From assembly GCF_014648495.1 (NCBI RefSeq), contig NZ_BMRF01000029.1, positions 24,220 through 88,219 of the forward strand: a stretch of 64,000 nucleotides of DNA, written 5' to 3'. How positions within the stretch are numbered: the stretch's first letter is position 1; every line of letters starts with the position of its first letter. This DNA is from Actinomadura cremea. Lineage in GTDB: Bacteria; Actinomycetota; Actinomycetes; Streptosporangiales; Streptosporangiaceae. The notes under the pieces were generated by a model. The model ran no database searches. It saw nothing but the letters and a program-made list of their open reading frames with translations, and was not told the origin of the DNA. Positions 23,652 to 31,570 of this stretch are shown here, piece after piece. The translations under genes and the position numbers were made by a program.

Positions 23652-26600
23652 GTGATCCTTCTGCTGTCCACTTCGGACACCGACCTGCTCAGCGCGCGCG
23701 CCAGTGGCGCCGACTTCCGTCTGGCGAACCCCGCGCGGGTCTCGGTGGAGGAGCTTCCCGGGCTCGTCGAAGGCACCGACCTCGTGGTGGTGCGGTTGCT
23801 CGGCGGGCGCCGTGCCTGGGAGGAGGGACTGGACGCCCTGCTCGCGGGCCCTCGTCCCGTGGTGGTGCTCAGCGGGGAGCAGCTTCCCGACGCCGAGCTG
23901 ACGGGGCTCTCGACCGTTCCGGCGGGCGTCGCGGCCGAGGCGCACGCGTACCTCGCGCACGGGGGTCCCGGGAACCTGGGCGAGCTGTTCCGCTTCCTGT
24001 CGGACACCGTGCTGCTGACCGGGTTCGGGTTCGCGCCGCCCGCGGAGACGCCCACGTGGGGCGTCCTGGAGCGGGAGGCGGCGGACGGCGACGGGCCCGT
24101 GGTCGGCGTCCTGTACTACCGGGCGCACCACCTCGCCGGGAACACCGCGTTCGTGGAGACCCTGTGCCGGGCGATCGAGGCCAAGGGCGGGCGGGCGCTG
24201 CCGGTGTTCTGCGCCTCGCTGCGGACGGCGGAGGCGGGGCTGCTGGAGACGCTCGGGCGGGTCGACGCGCTGGTCGTGACGGTCCTGGCGGCGGGCGGGA
24301 CGAAGCCCGCGCTCGCGGGGGCGGGCGGTGACGACGAGGCGTGGGACGTCGGCGCGCTCGCGGACCTGGACGTCCCGATCCTGCAGGGGCTGTGCCTGAC
24401 GAGCGAGCGGGCCGCGTGGGAGGAGAACGACGACGGGCTGTCGCCGCTGGACACCGCGACGCAGGTGGCGGTGCCGGAGTTCGACGGGCGGCTGATCACT
24501 GTCCCGTTCTCGTTCAAGGAGACGGACGAGGACGGCCTCAGCGTGTACGTGGCCGACGAGGAGCGGGCCGCGCGGGTCGCCGGGATCGCGGTGCGGCACG
24601 GGGCGCTGCGGCACGTCCCCCCGGCGGACAAGCGGGTCGCGCTGATGCTGTCGGCGTACCCGACCAAGCACGCGCGCATCGGCAACGCGGTCGGGCTGGA
24701 CACGCCGGCGAGCGTCGTGCGGCTGCTGGCGGCGATGCGCGAGCGGGGGTACGGCGTCGGGGACGCGCTGCCGGACGAGGGCGACGCGCTGATGCACGCG
24801 CTGATCGAGGCCGGCGGGCAGGACGCCGACTGGCTGACCGAGGAGCAGCTCGAACGCAATCCGGTGCGGGTCCCGCGCGGCGAGTACGAGTCCTGGTACC
24901 GGACGCTGCCGGACGGGCTGCGCGAGGGGATCGAGCGGCACTGGGGGCCGTCGCCGGGCGAGCTGTTCGTGGACGGCGACGACATCGTGCTGGCCGCGCT
25001 GCGGTCGGGGAACGTGGTGGTGATGGTGCAGCCGCCGCGCGGGTTCGGGGAGAACCCGGTCGCGATCTACCACGACCCGGACCTGCCGCCGAGTCACCAC
25101 TACCTGGCCGCCTACCGGTGGCTGGAGGGCGAGTTCGGCGCCCACGCGGTGGTGCACGTCGGCAAGCACGGGAACCTGGAGTGGCTGCCGGGCAAGGCCG
25201 CGGGGATGTCCGCCGAGTGCGGGCCGGACGCGGCGCTGGGCGATCTGCCGCTGATCTACCCCTTCCTGGTGAACGATCCCGGCGAGGGGACGCAGGCGAA
25301 GCGGCGGGCGCACGCGACGCTCGTCGACCACCTGATCCCGCCGATGGCGCGGGCGGAGAGCTACGGCGACATCGCGCGGCTGGAGCAGCTCCTCGACGAG
25401 CACGCGAACGTCGCCGCGATGGACCCGGCGAAGCTGCCCGCGATCCGGGCGCAGATCTGGACGCTGATCCGGGCGGCGAGGCTCGACCACGATCTCGGGC
25501 TGGACGACCGTCCGCACGACGCGGAGTTCGACGACTTCCTCCTGCACGTGGACGGGTGGTTGTGCGAGGTCAAGGACGTGCAGATCCGGGATGGGCTGCA
25601 CGTGCTGGGGGCCGCGCCTGAGGGCGGCACCCGGGTCGACCTGGTGCTGGCGATGCTACGGGCCCGGCAGCTGTGGGGAGGTTCGCAGGCCCTTCCGGGG
25701 CTGCGGGAGGCGCTGGGACTGGACGAGGGTTCGTCGGATCGCGCGCAGGTCGACGCGTTCGAGGAGCGGGCGCGCGCGCTGGTCGCGGCCATGGAGGAAC
25801 GCGGGTGGGACCCGTCGGCGGCCGGGGAGATCGCCGAGGGGAAGGCCGCGGAGATCCTCCGGTTCGCGGCCGAGGAGATCGTGCCCCGGCTGGAACGGAC
25901 GTCCGACGAGATCGGCATGGTCCTGCACGCGCTGGACGGCGGGTACGTGCCGGCGGGTCCGAGCGGTTCGCCGCTGCGGGGCCTGGTCAACGTGCTGCCG
26001 ACGGGCCGCAACTTCTACTCGGTCGATCCGAAGGCCGTCCCGTCCCGGCTCGCGTACGACACGGGCCGCGCGATGGCGGACTCGCTGCTCGAGCGGTACC
26101 GGGACGAGACGGGCGAGTGGCCGCGCTCGGTCGGGCTGTCGGTGTGGGGCACGAGCGCGATGCGGACGTCGGGCGACGACATCGCCGAGGTGCTCGCGCT
26201 GCTCGGTGTCCGTCCGGTGTGGGACGAGGCGTCGCGGCGGGTCACCGGGCTGGAGGCCGTGCCGCTCGCCGAGCTGGGGCGTCCGCGCGTCGACGTGACG
26301 ATCCGGATCAGCGGCTTCTTCCGGGACGCGTTCCCGCACGCGGTCGCGATGCTGGACGACGCGGTGCTGCTGGTGGCCGCGCTGGACGAACGCGACGACG
26401 ACAACTTCGTCCGGGCGCACGTCCGGGCGGACACGGCGGCGCACGGCGACGAGCGCCGCGCGACGATGCGGGTGTTCGGGTCGCGGCCGGGCGCCTACGG
26501 CGCGGGGATCCTGCCGCTGATCGACAGCCGGAACTGGCGCGACGACTCCGACCTCGCCGAGGTGTACGCGGTGTGGGGCGGCTACGCGTACGGGCGCGGA

Positions 26601-27185
26601 CTGGACGGCGTCCCGGCGCGCGGCGACATGGAGAGCGCGTACCGGCGGATCAGCGTCGCCGCGAAGAACACCGACACGCGCGAGCACGACATCGCCGACT
26701 CCGACGACTACTTCCAGTACCACGGCGGGATGATCGCCACGGTGCGGGCGCTGACCGGCCGGGCCCCGAAGGCGTACATCGGCGACAGCACCCGCCCGGA
26801 CGCCGTCCGGACGCGGACGCTCGACGAGGAGACGTCCCGCGTGTTCCGCGCGCGCGTCGTGAACCCCCGGTGGCTCGCCGCGATGCGCAGGCACGGGTAC
26901 AAGGGGGCGTTCGAGCTGGCGGCGACCGTCGACTACCTGTTCGGGTACGACGCCACGGCCGGGGTCGTCGCCGACTGGATGTACGAGAAGCTCGCGCAGA
27001 CGTACGCGCTGGACGAGGAGAACCGCGCGTTCTTCGACCGGTCGAACCCGTGGGCCCTGCACGGCATCACCGAACGTCTGCTGGAGGCGGCGGACCGGGG
27101 CATGTGGGAGCACCCGGAGCAGGCGACGCTGGACGCGCTGAAGCGCCTCTACCTCGAGGTCGAGGGCGACCTGGAGGACGGCTGA
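23652..27185 (+). CDS. cobN: Cobaltochelatase subunit CobN
   Basis: 1177 residues from GTG 23652; earlier in-frame codons lie inside the riboswitch. CobN is the large subunit that, with CobS/CobT or ChlI/D-type ATPases, inserts cobalt into hydrogenobyrinic acid a,c-diamide in the aerobic pathway. Family segments: YRAHHLAGNTAFVE (about 155), MLSAYPTKHARIGNAVGLD (about 330), HVGKHGNLEWLPGK (about 505), and GTSAMRTSGDDIAE with ISGFFRDAFPHA towards the C terminus. Length is close to mycobacterial CobN. The riboswitch upstream makes it the B12-controlled step; a hairpin lies just past its stop. Confidence 0.96.
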   Translation: MILLLSTSDTDLLSARASGADFRLANPARVSVEELPGLVEGTDLVVVRLLGGRRAWEEGLDALLAGPRPVVVLSGEQLPDAELTGLSTVPAGVAAEAHAYLAHGGPGNLGELFRFLSDTVLLTGFGFAPPAETPTWGVLEREAADGDGPVVGVLYYRAHHLAGNTAFVETLCRAIEAKGGRALPVFCASLRTAEAGLLETLGRVDALVVTVLAAGGTKPALAGAGGDDEAWDVGALADLDVPILQGLCLTSERAAWEENDDGLSPLDTATQVAVPEFDGRLITVPFSFKETDEDGLSVYVADEERAARVAGIAVRHGALRHVPPADKRVALMLSAYPTKHARIGNAVGLDTPASVVRLLAAMRERGYGVGDALPDEGDALMHALIEAGGQDADWLTEEQLERNPVRVPRGEYESWYRTLPDGLREGIERHWGPSPGELFVDGDDIVLAALRSGNVVVMVQPPRGFGENPVAIYHDPDLPPSHHYLAAYRWLEGEFGAHAVVHVGKHGNLEWLPGKAAGMSAECGPDAALGDLPLIYPFLVNDPGEGTQAKRRAHATLVDHLIPPMARAESYGDIARLEQLLDEHANVAAMDPAKLPAIRAQIWTLIRAARLDHDLGLDDRPHDAEFDDFLLHVDGWLCEVKDVQIRDGLHVLGAAPEGGTRVDLVLAMLRARQLWGGSQALPGLREALGLDEGSSDRAQVDAFEERARALVAAMEERGWDPSAAGEIAEGKAAEILRFAAEEIVPRLERTSDEIGMVLHALDGGYVPAGPSGSPLRGLVNVLPTGRNFYSVDPKAVPSRLAYDTGRAMADSLLERYRDETGEWPRSVGLSVWGTSAMRTSGDDIAEVLALLGVRPVWDEASRRVTGLEAVPLAELGRPRVDVTIRISGFFRDAFPHAVAMLDDAVLLVAALDERDDDNFVRAHVRADTAAHGDERRATMRVFGSRPGAYGAGILPLIDSRNWRDDSDLAEVYAVWGGYAYGRGLDGVPARGDMESAYRRISVAAKNTDTREHDIADSDDYFQYHGGMIATVRALTGRAPKAYIGDSTRPDAVRTRTLDEETSRVFRARVVNPRWLAAMRRHGYKGAFELAATVDYLFGYDATAGVVADWMYEKLAQTYALDEENRAFFDRSNPWALHGITERLLEAADRGMWEHPEQATLDALKRLYLEVEGDLEDG

Positions 27186-27198
27186 TCCGCGTGGGCGG

Positions 27199-27223
27199 CC
27201 GGGCCGGCGGCTACCCGGCCCGG
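27199..27223. terminator. Bidirectional hairpin between cobN and the FMN reductase
   Basis: Perfect 9-base arms CCGGGCCGG and CCGGCCCGG with a 7-base loop. It lies 14 bases after the cobN stop and spans the stop of the convergent reductase gene, so it can end transcripts from both sides. Confidence 0.6.
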
Positions 27224-27834
27224 TCGACCGAGCCGAGGAGGTCCTCGAACGGGACGGGGTTGTCGTACGGGTCCTCCGCGGCGGGCGCGGGGCGTCCCGC
27301 CACCAGCGCGGCCAGCTCCGCGCCCGCGCGGCGGACCCGGTCGCCGAGGTTGTGCTCGCCGCTCCCCCAGTCGGCGGACGCGGCGAAGACGGCCGTCGGG
27401 GCGACGTTCGCCCGCAGGTACGCCAGCAGCGGGCGGACGGTGAAGTCGAGGGCGAGCGAGTGCCGCTCGGTGCCGCCGGTCGCGCCGATCAGCGCGGGCG
27501 TCCCGTCCAGGGCGTCGCGGCCGAGGACGTCGAAGAACGTCTTGAACAGGCCGCTGTAGGACGCGTTGAACACCGGGGTGACGGCGACGAGGCCGTCCGC
27601 GCCCGTCACGGTCTCGACGGCGGCGCGGAACTCGCCGCTCGGGAAGCCGGTGAGGGTCGCGTCGACCATGGCGTGGGCGTGGTCGCGCAGCTCGACCGGT
27701 TCGAGGACGACGTCTGCGCCGTGCTCGGCGCGCAGGGCGTCCGCGGCGGCGCCGGCGAGGCGGTCGGCCAGCAGCCGGGTGGACGACGGGCGGCCGAGAC
27801 CGGCCGACACGACGGCGAGGGTGCGGGTGCTCAT
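27211..27834 (-). CDS. NAD(P)H-dependent FMN reductase (CE1759-type LLM partner)
   Basis: 207 residues. Flavodoxin-like fold supplying reduced FMN: N-terminal flavin loop SAGLGRPSSTRLLADRL (about 10-26) and TPVFNASYSGLFKTFFDVL (about 85-103). ATG 27834 overlaps the stop of the LLM oxygenase gene (ATGA), so the two are co-translated. The pairing is a recognised actinobacterial duo (LLM_CE1758 with LLM_duo_CE1759) in which reductase and monooxygenase form a two-component system. The substrate is unknown. Confidence 0.88.
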   Translation of the reverse strand: MSTRTLAVVSAGLGRPSSTRLLADRLAGAAADALRAEHGADVVLEPVELRDHAHAMVDATLTGFPSGEFRAAVETVTGADGLVAVTPVFNASYSGLFKTFFDVLGRDALDGTPALIGATGGTERHSLALDFTVRPLLAYLRANVAPTAVFAASADWGSGEHNLGDRVRRAGAELAALVAGRPAPAAEDPYDNPVPFEDLLGSVDRAG

Positions 27835-28919
27835 CGGCCCTCCTCGGCGGCCTTCGCGGCGCGGGCGGCGTGCGTCGGGGCGGTGGCCGGGACGTGCGCC
27901 GGGCGCAGCGACTCGAACTCCTTGCGCAGCACCGGGACGACCTCCTCGCCCAGGATGTCGAGCTGTTCCAGGACGGTCTTCAGCGGCAGGCCGGCGTGGT
28001 CCATCAGGAACAGCTGGCGCTGGTAGTCGCCGAAGTGGTCGCGGAAGGTCAGCGTCCGGTCGATGACCTGCTGCGGGCTGCCGACCGTGAGCGGCGTCTC
28101 GGCCGTGAACTCCTCCAGCGACGGGCCGTGCCCGTAGACCGGGGCGTTGTCGAAGTACGGGCGGAACTCGCGGACGGCGTCCTGGGAGTTCTTGCGCATG
28201 AACACCTGGCCGCCGAGCCCGACGATGGCCTGGTCCGCGGAGCCGTGCCCGTAGTGCTCGTAGCGCCGCCGGTAGAGGCCGATGAGCTGCTGGAAGTGCG
28301 TGGTGGGCCAGAAGATGTGGTTCGCGAAGAACCCGTCGCCGTAGTAGGCGGCCTGCTCGGCGATCTCCGGGCTGCGGATCGAGCCGTGCCAGACGAACGG
28401 CGGGACACCGTCCAGCGGGCGGGGCGTCGAGGTGAACGACTGGAGCGGCGTCCGGAACTTGCCCTCCCAGTCGACGACGTCCTCGCGCCAGAGCCGGTGC
28501 AGGAGGTGGTAGTTCTCGATCGCCAGGGGGATGCCGTTGCGGATGTCCTGGCCGAACCACGGGTAGACGGGGCCGGTGTTGCCGCGCCCCATCATGAGGT
28601 CGACGCGGCCGTCCGCGAGGTGCTGCAGCATCGCGTAGTCCTCGGCGATCTTCACCGGGTCGTTGGTGGTGATCAGCGTGGTCGCGGTGGACAGCACGAG
28701 CCGCTCGGTGCGGGCCGCGACGTACCCGAGCATCGTCGTCGGCGAGGACGGGACGAACGGCGGGTTGTGGTGCTCGCCGCTCGCGAACACGTCCAGCCCG
28801 ACCTCCTCGGCCTTCAGCGCGATCGCGACCATGGCCTTGATCCGCTCGGCCTCGGTGGGCGTCCGGCCGGTGGTCGGGTCCGTGGTGACGTCGCCGACCG
28901 AGAAGATCCCGAACTGCAT
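27831..28919 (-). CDS. LLM-class flavin-dependent oxidoreductase (CE1758 family)
   Basis: 362 residues with a luciferase-like TIM barrel. Typical segments: QFGIFSVGD at the N terminus, SGEHHNPPFVPSSP (about 46-59), GRVDLMMGRGN (about 103-113) and FMRKNSQ followed by PLTVGSPQQVIDR. It should use reduced FMN from the next gene to oxygenate an unknown compound. GGGAGG lies before the ATG. The upstream region holds the palindrome GAACGTTC (28938-28945), possibly a repressor site. Confidence 0.9.
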   Translation of the reverse strand: MQFGIFSVGDVTTDPTTGRTPTEAERIKAMVAIALKAEEVGLDVFASGEHHNPPFVPSSPTTMLGYVAARTERLVLSTATTLITTNDPVKIAEDYAMLQHLADGRVDLMMGRGNTGPVYPWFGQDIRNGIPLAIENYHLLHRLWREDVVDWEGKFRTPLQSFTSTPRPLDGVPPFVWHGSIRSPEIAEQAAYYGDGFFANHIFWPTTHFQQLIGLYRRRYEHYGHGSADQAIVGLGGQVFMRKNSQDAVREFRPYFDNAPVYGHGPSLEEFTAETPLTVGSPQQVIDRTLTFRDHFGDYQRQLFLMDHAGLPLKTVLEQLDILGEEVVPVLRKEFESLRPAHVPATAPTHAARAAKAAEEGR

Positions 28920-28991
28920 GTCGGCCTCCCAATAGTAGAACGTTCAACCATCCTAACGGGAGGCGGCGGGAGGCTATTCCGGTGCGCCGGA

Positions 28992-29906
28992 TCAGGCGGC
29001 CCGGACGCCGCGGCCGAGGGCGTCGATCAGCCACAGGACCACCGCACCGGGGACGGCCGCGCTCCCGGCCACCTCAGCGTGCAGGGACCAGTACCGGCGC
29101 ATCCGCGGGTCCCGCTCGGGCGCGACGGCGGGCAGGAGCGCCCGGCGGAACCCGGGCGAGTCGCGTTCGCGCCGCCCCGCCGCGTGCGCCGCCACGAAAT
29201 GGTCGAGGGCCGGTCCGGGCTCCGGGTCGCGGCCCGCGAACACGAGCGGCATGGCCATCTCGACCGCCTCGCGCATCCCGTCCAGGAGCGTCGGCTCGTC
29301 CACGACCTCCTCCGCGTTCAGCCGTCCCCGCGCGCGGAGCATCCGGAACAGCGCACGGTCGCCCGCCAGCGCGACCATCTCCGCGTACGCGACGACCTGG
29401 GCGGGCGACGGGTCGGGCGGCGGCGCGGGCACCGTCAGGTCCAGGTGCATCCGCACCAGTTCGTCCGGCACCGGCACGGTGATCCGGCCGCGCCAGAAGT
29501 CCAGGAGCGCCTCGTGCGCCTTCGGTCCGTCCTGCACGGCGGAGAGCAGGTCGAGCCGCGCCGCGCGCTCCGCCGGATCGGCCTCCTCGACCGCCCGCAG
29601 GGACGCCCGCCGCCACGCCAGCGCCGACAGCTCGGCGTCCAGCGCGGACCGCTCGGCGGCGACCGCCTCGTCCAGCGACCGGTCCCCGACCAGCACGGCG
29701 GTGATCGCGGGCAGGCCGAGCCCGAGCCCCCGCAGCCGCCGGACCAGCCGCAGCCGGTCGGCCGCCGCCGCGTCGAACCGCCGGTGGCCGCCCGCGCTGC
29801 GCACCGGCTCGAGGATCCCCTCGTCGCAGTAGAACCGGATCGTCCGCACCGGGACCCCGGTGAGCGCCGACAGATCCCCGATCGCGATCGATGTGGCGTC
29901 CGTCAC
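28992..29906 (-). CDS. MerR-family transcriptional regulator
   Basis: 304 residues from GTG 29906. N-terminal MerR winged helix (about 7-75): IGDLSALTGVPVRTIRFYCD then GGHRRFDAAAADRLR. The long C-terminal region (about 80-304) is alpha-helical with many arginines and no recognisable metal-binding Cys, so a hydrophobic or small organic effector is more likely than a metal. Divergent from a DinB/MPI-type enzyme; the gap holds a long-spacer promoter that MerR proteins activate by DNA twisting. Confidence 0.88.
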   Translation of the reverse strand: MTDATSIAIGDLSALTGVPVRTIRFYCDEGILEPVRSAGGHRRFDAAAADRLRLVRRLRGLGLGLPAITAVLVGDRSLDEAVAAERSALDAELSALAWRRASLRAVEEADPAERAARLDLLSAVQDGPKAHEALLDFWRGRITVPVPDELVRMHLDLTVPAPPPDPSPAQVVAYAEMVALAGDRALFRMLRARGRLNAEEVVDEPTLLDGMREAVEMAMPLVFAGRDPEPGPALDHFVAAHAAGRRERDSPGFRRALLPAVAPERDPRMRRYWSLHAEVAGSAAVPGAVVLWLIDALGRGVRAA

Positions 29907-29912
29907 AACTAC

Positions 29913-29944
29913 TTGAACCTCCACCCGGCTGGAGTTCCTACCGT
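29913..29944 (+). promoter_or_regulatory. MerR-type promoter with long spacer
   Basis: TTGAAC (29913-29918) is 19 bases from CTACCG and 20 from TACCGT (29938-29944), longer than the normal 17. The spacer contains imperfect dyad GAACCTCCA...TGGAGTTC. This is the layout of MerR-activated promoters. It points towards the DinB-type gene, about 35 bases before its start, and overlaps the regulator's own upstream region. Confidence 0.65.
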
Positions 29945-29976
29945 ACGTGCGGACCCACCGAAGAGAGGAGCCGGAC

Positions 29977-30738
29977 ATGGACGTCCTGGACACCGAGCGC
30001 ATCGCCGAGGGGCTGCGGGAGCACACCGCCGGGCTCGCCGACGCCGCCTCCGGACCCGCCCCGGACACGATCGTGCCGACCTGCCCGGAGTGGACGCTGC
30101 GCGACCTCGTCGGGCACGTCGGGCAGGGGCACCGCTGGGCGGCGGACATGTTCCGGACCGGCGGGACGGGCGTGGTGGACGAACTGCCCCGCGACGCCCC
30201 GGCCGACCAGGCGGACTGGGGCGCGTGGCTCCGCGCGGGCGCCGACGCGACGATCGCCGCGCAGGCCGCGAACCCGGGCCCGGTCGCCCACCCGCTGATG
30301 GGCGACGCCCCGTCGGCGATGTGGCTGCGCCGGATGCTGCACGACACGTCCGTCCACCACGCCGACGCGACGATCACCGCCGGGACGGCGTTCGCGATCG
30401 CGCCGGACCTGGCCGCCGACGAGATCACCGAGACGTTCGGGCATCTGACCGTGCCCGCCGCCGCCCAGTTCAAGCCCGCCCTGGCCGAGCTGCGCGGCAC
30501 CGGCGAGACGCTGTGCCTGCGGGCGGACGAGCCGTCCGTGCCCGGCTGGCTGATCACCCGCCGCCCGGACGCCGCGGTCGTCGAGCAGGGGGCACGGGAC
30601 GCCGACGTGACCATCGCGGGCCCCGTCCGGGACCTGATGCTGGTGTTCGCCCGCCGCCTCGCCCCGGACGACGCCGCCGTGAAGGTGACCGGCGACCGCG
30701 CCCTGCTGGACCACTGGCTGGCGCACACCGCCGTCTGA
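29977..30738 (+). CDS. Maleylpyruvate isomerase family mycothiol-dependent enzyme (DinB-like)
   Basis: 253 residues from ATG 29977, with GAGAGGAG before it. N-terminal four-helix DinB/MDMPI domain (about 1-150): PTCPEWTLRDLVGHVGQGHRW carries a metal-site His, and HHADA near residue 128 gives another. The C-terminal about 160-250 is the MDMPI_C (SCP2-like) domain. Family members use the actinobacterial thiol mycothiol as cofactor for detoxification or isomerisation, but the substrate is unknown here. Likely switched on by the divergent MerR regulator. Confidence 0.88.
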   Translation: MDVLDTERIAEGLREHTAGLADAASGPAPDTIVPTCPEWTLRDLVGHVGQGHRWAADMFRTGGTGVVDELPRDAPADQADWGAWLRAGADATIAAQAANPGPVAHPLMGDAPSAMWLRRMLHDTSVHHADATITAGTAFAIAPDLAADEITETFGHLTVPAAAQFKPALAELRGTGETLCLRADEPSVPGWLITRRPDAAVVEQGARDADVTIAGPVRDLMLVFARRLAPDDAAVKVTGDRALLDHWLAHTAV

Positions 30739-30757
30739 GCTGCCGCGGCTCAGACGG
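30731..30757. terminator. Hairpin overlapping the DinB-type stop
   Basis: Perfect 10-base arms CCGTCTGAGC and GCTCAGACGG with a 7-base loop, starting inside the last codons of the gene. The right arm is also able to pair with a third copy at 30804-30817. Confidence 0.55.
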
Positions 30758-30877
30758 CGGTCCTTGCCGGGGGGGGCGTGGGGGGCGCCCCCCGCAGTGA
30801 TTCGTCTGAGCCGCGGCCGTAACGGAGCGCGGCGGGGGCGCGCTCCGGCGCGGGCGGGGGTCGGCCACAATGGGGCG

Positions 30878-31570
30878 ATGGCGGACGGGTGGCGGCTGGT
30901 GTGGGACGCGGTGCCGGGGCGGGACGGCCTGGGGGCGTTCGCGAGCGTCGAGGACGACCGGGCGGGCTCGCACCCGGGCGTCCGGCACATCAAGGCGCTC
31001 GGGACGATGTACCGGTTCGACGTCCACCATCCCGGCGACGTCGACCGGTCCCCCGACCGGCAGCGGCAGGAGGTCAAGGGGATGCGGGCGGGCGGCCGGA
31101 AACTGGTCGCGGGCCGCGGCGAGACGTGGCGGTTCACCTGGTCGTGGTACCTGACGGGCGCGCTGCGGGCGACGACGAGCTTCACCCACGTCCACCAGTT
31201 CTTCGCGGGCGGCAAGGGCGGCTCGCCGGTGCTGGTGACGTCGCTGCGCCGGCGCGGCGGGCACGACCTGCTGGAGCTGAACGCGATCCACGCGGGCGTC
31301 GTCGTCGGGGAGACCGCCCTGCGGCCGCTGCGGAGCCGGTGGATCGACGTCGAGTTGGAGACCCGGTTCGCCGAGCACGGAGGCGTCCGGTGGCGGGTGT
31401 CGTCGGAGGACGGCGTCGCGGTGGACGTCGCGCGGGACGGGCTCGACCTGTGGAACGGCAAGGGCGACATCGCCCCCAAATGGGGGATCTACCGGTCACT
31501 GAAGGACGCGGCGCGGCTCTCCGACGCGCACCTGCTGATCAAGGACCTGCGGGCGTACCGTCCGGGCTGA
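30878..31570 (+). CDS. Polysaccharide lyase-like jelly-roll protein
   Basis: 230 residues from ATG 30878. The segments DRQRQEVKGM (about 64-73), SFTHVHQFF (about 102-110), and KWGIYRSLKD (about 205-214) are the marks of concanavalin-A-like polysaccharide lyases such as heparin-lyase-I-type and PL20 glucuronan lyases. No signal peptide is visible, which is odd for a polysaccharide-degrading enzyme, so the role is uncertain. Its last 32 bases overlap the 3' end of the convergent SUKH-HEAT gene. Confidence 0.6.
   Translation: MADGWRLVWDAVPGRDGLGAFASVEDDRAGSHPGVRHIKALGTMYRFDVHHPGDVDRSPDRQRQEVKGMRAGGRKLVAGRGETWRFTWSWYLTGALRATTSFTHVHQFFAGGKGGSPVLVTSLRRRGGHDLLELNAIHAGVVVGETALRPLRSRWIDVELETRFAEHGGVRWRVSSEDGVAVDVARDGLDLWNGKGDIAPKWGIYRSLKDAARLSDAHLLIKDLRAYRPG

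Noticed and set aside
30769-30786. Possible G-quadruplex in the G-rich tract
   Set aside because: There are only two long G runs, insufficient for a clear four-run structure on one strand; the hairpins explain the region better.
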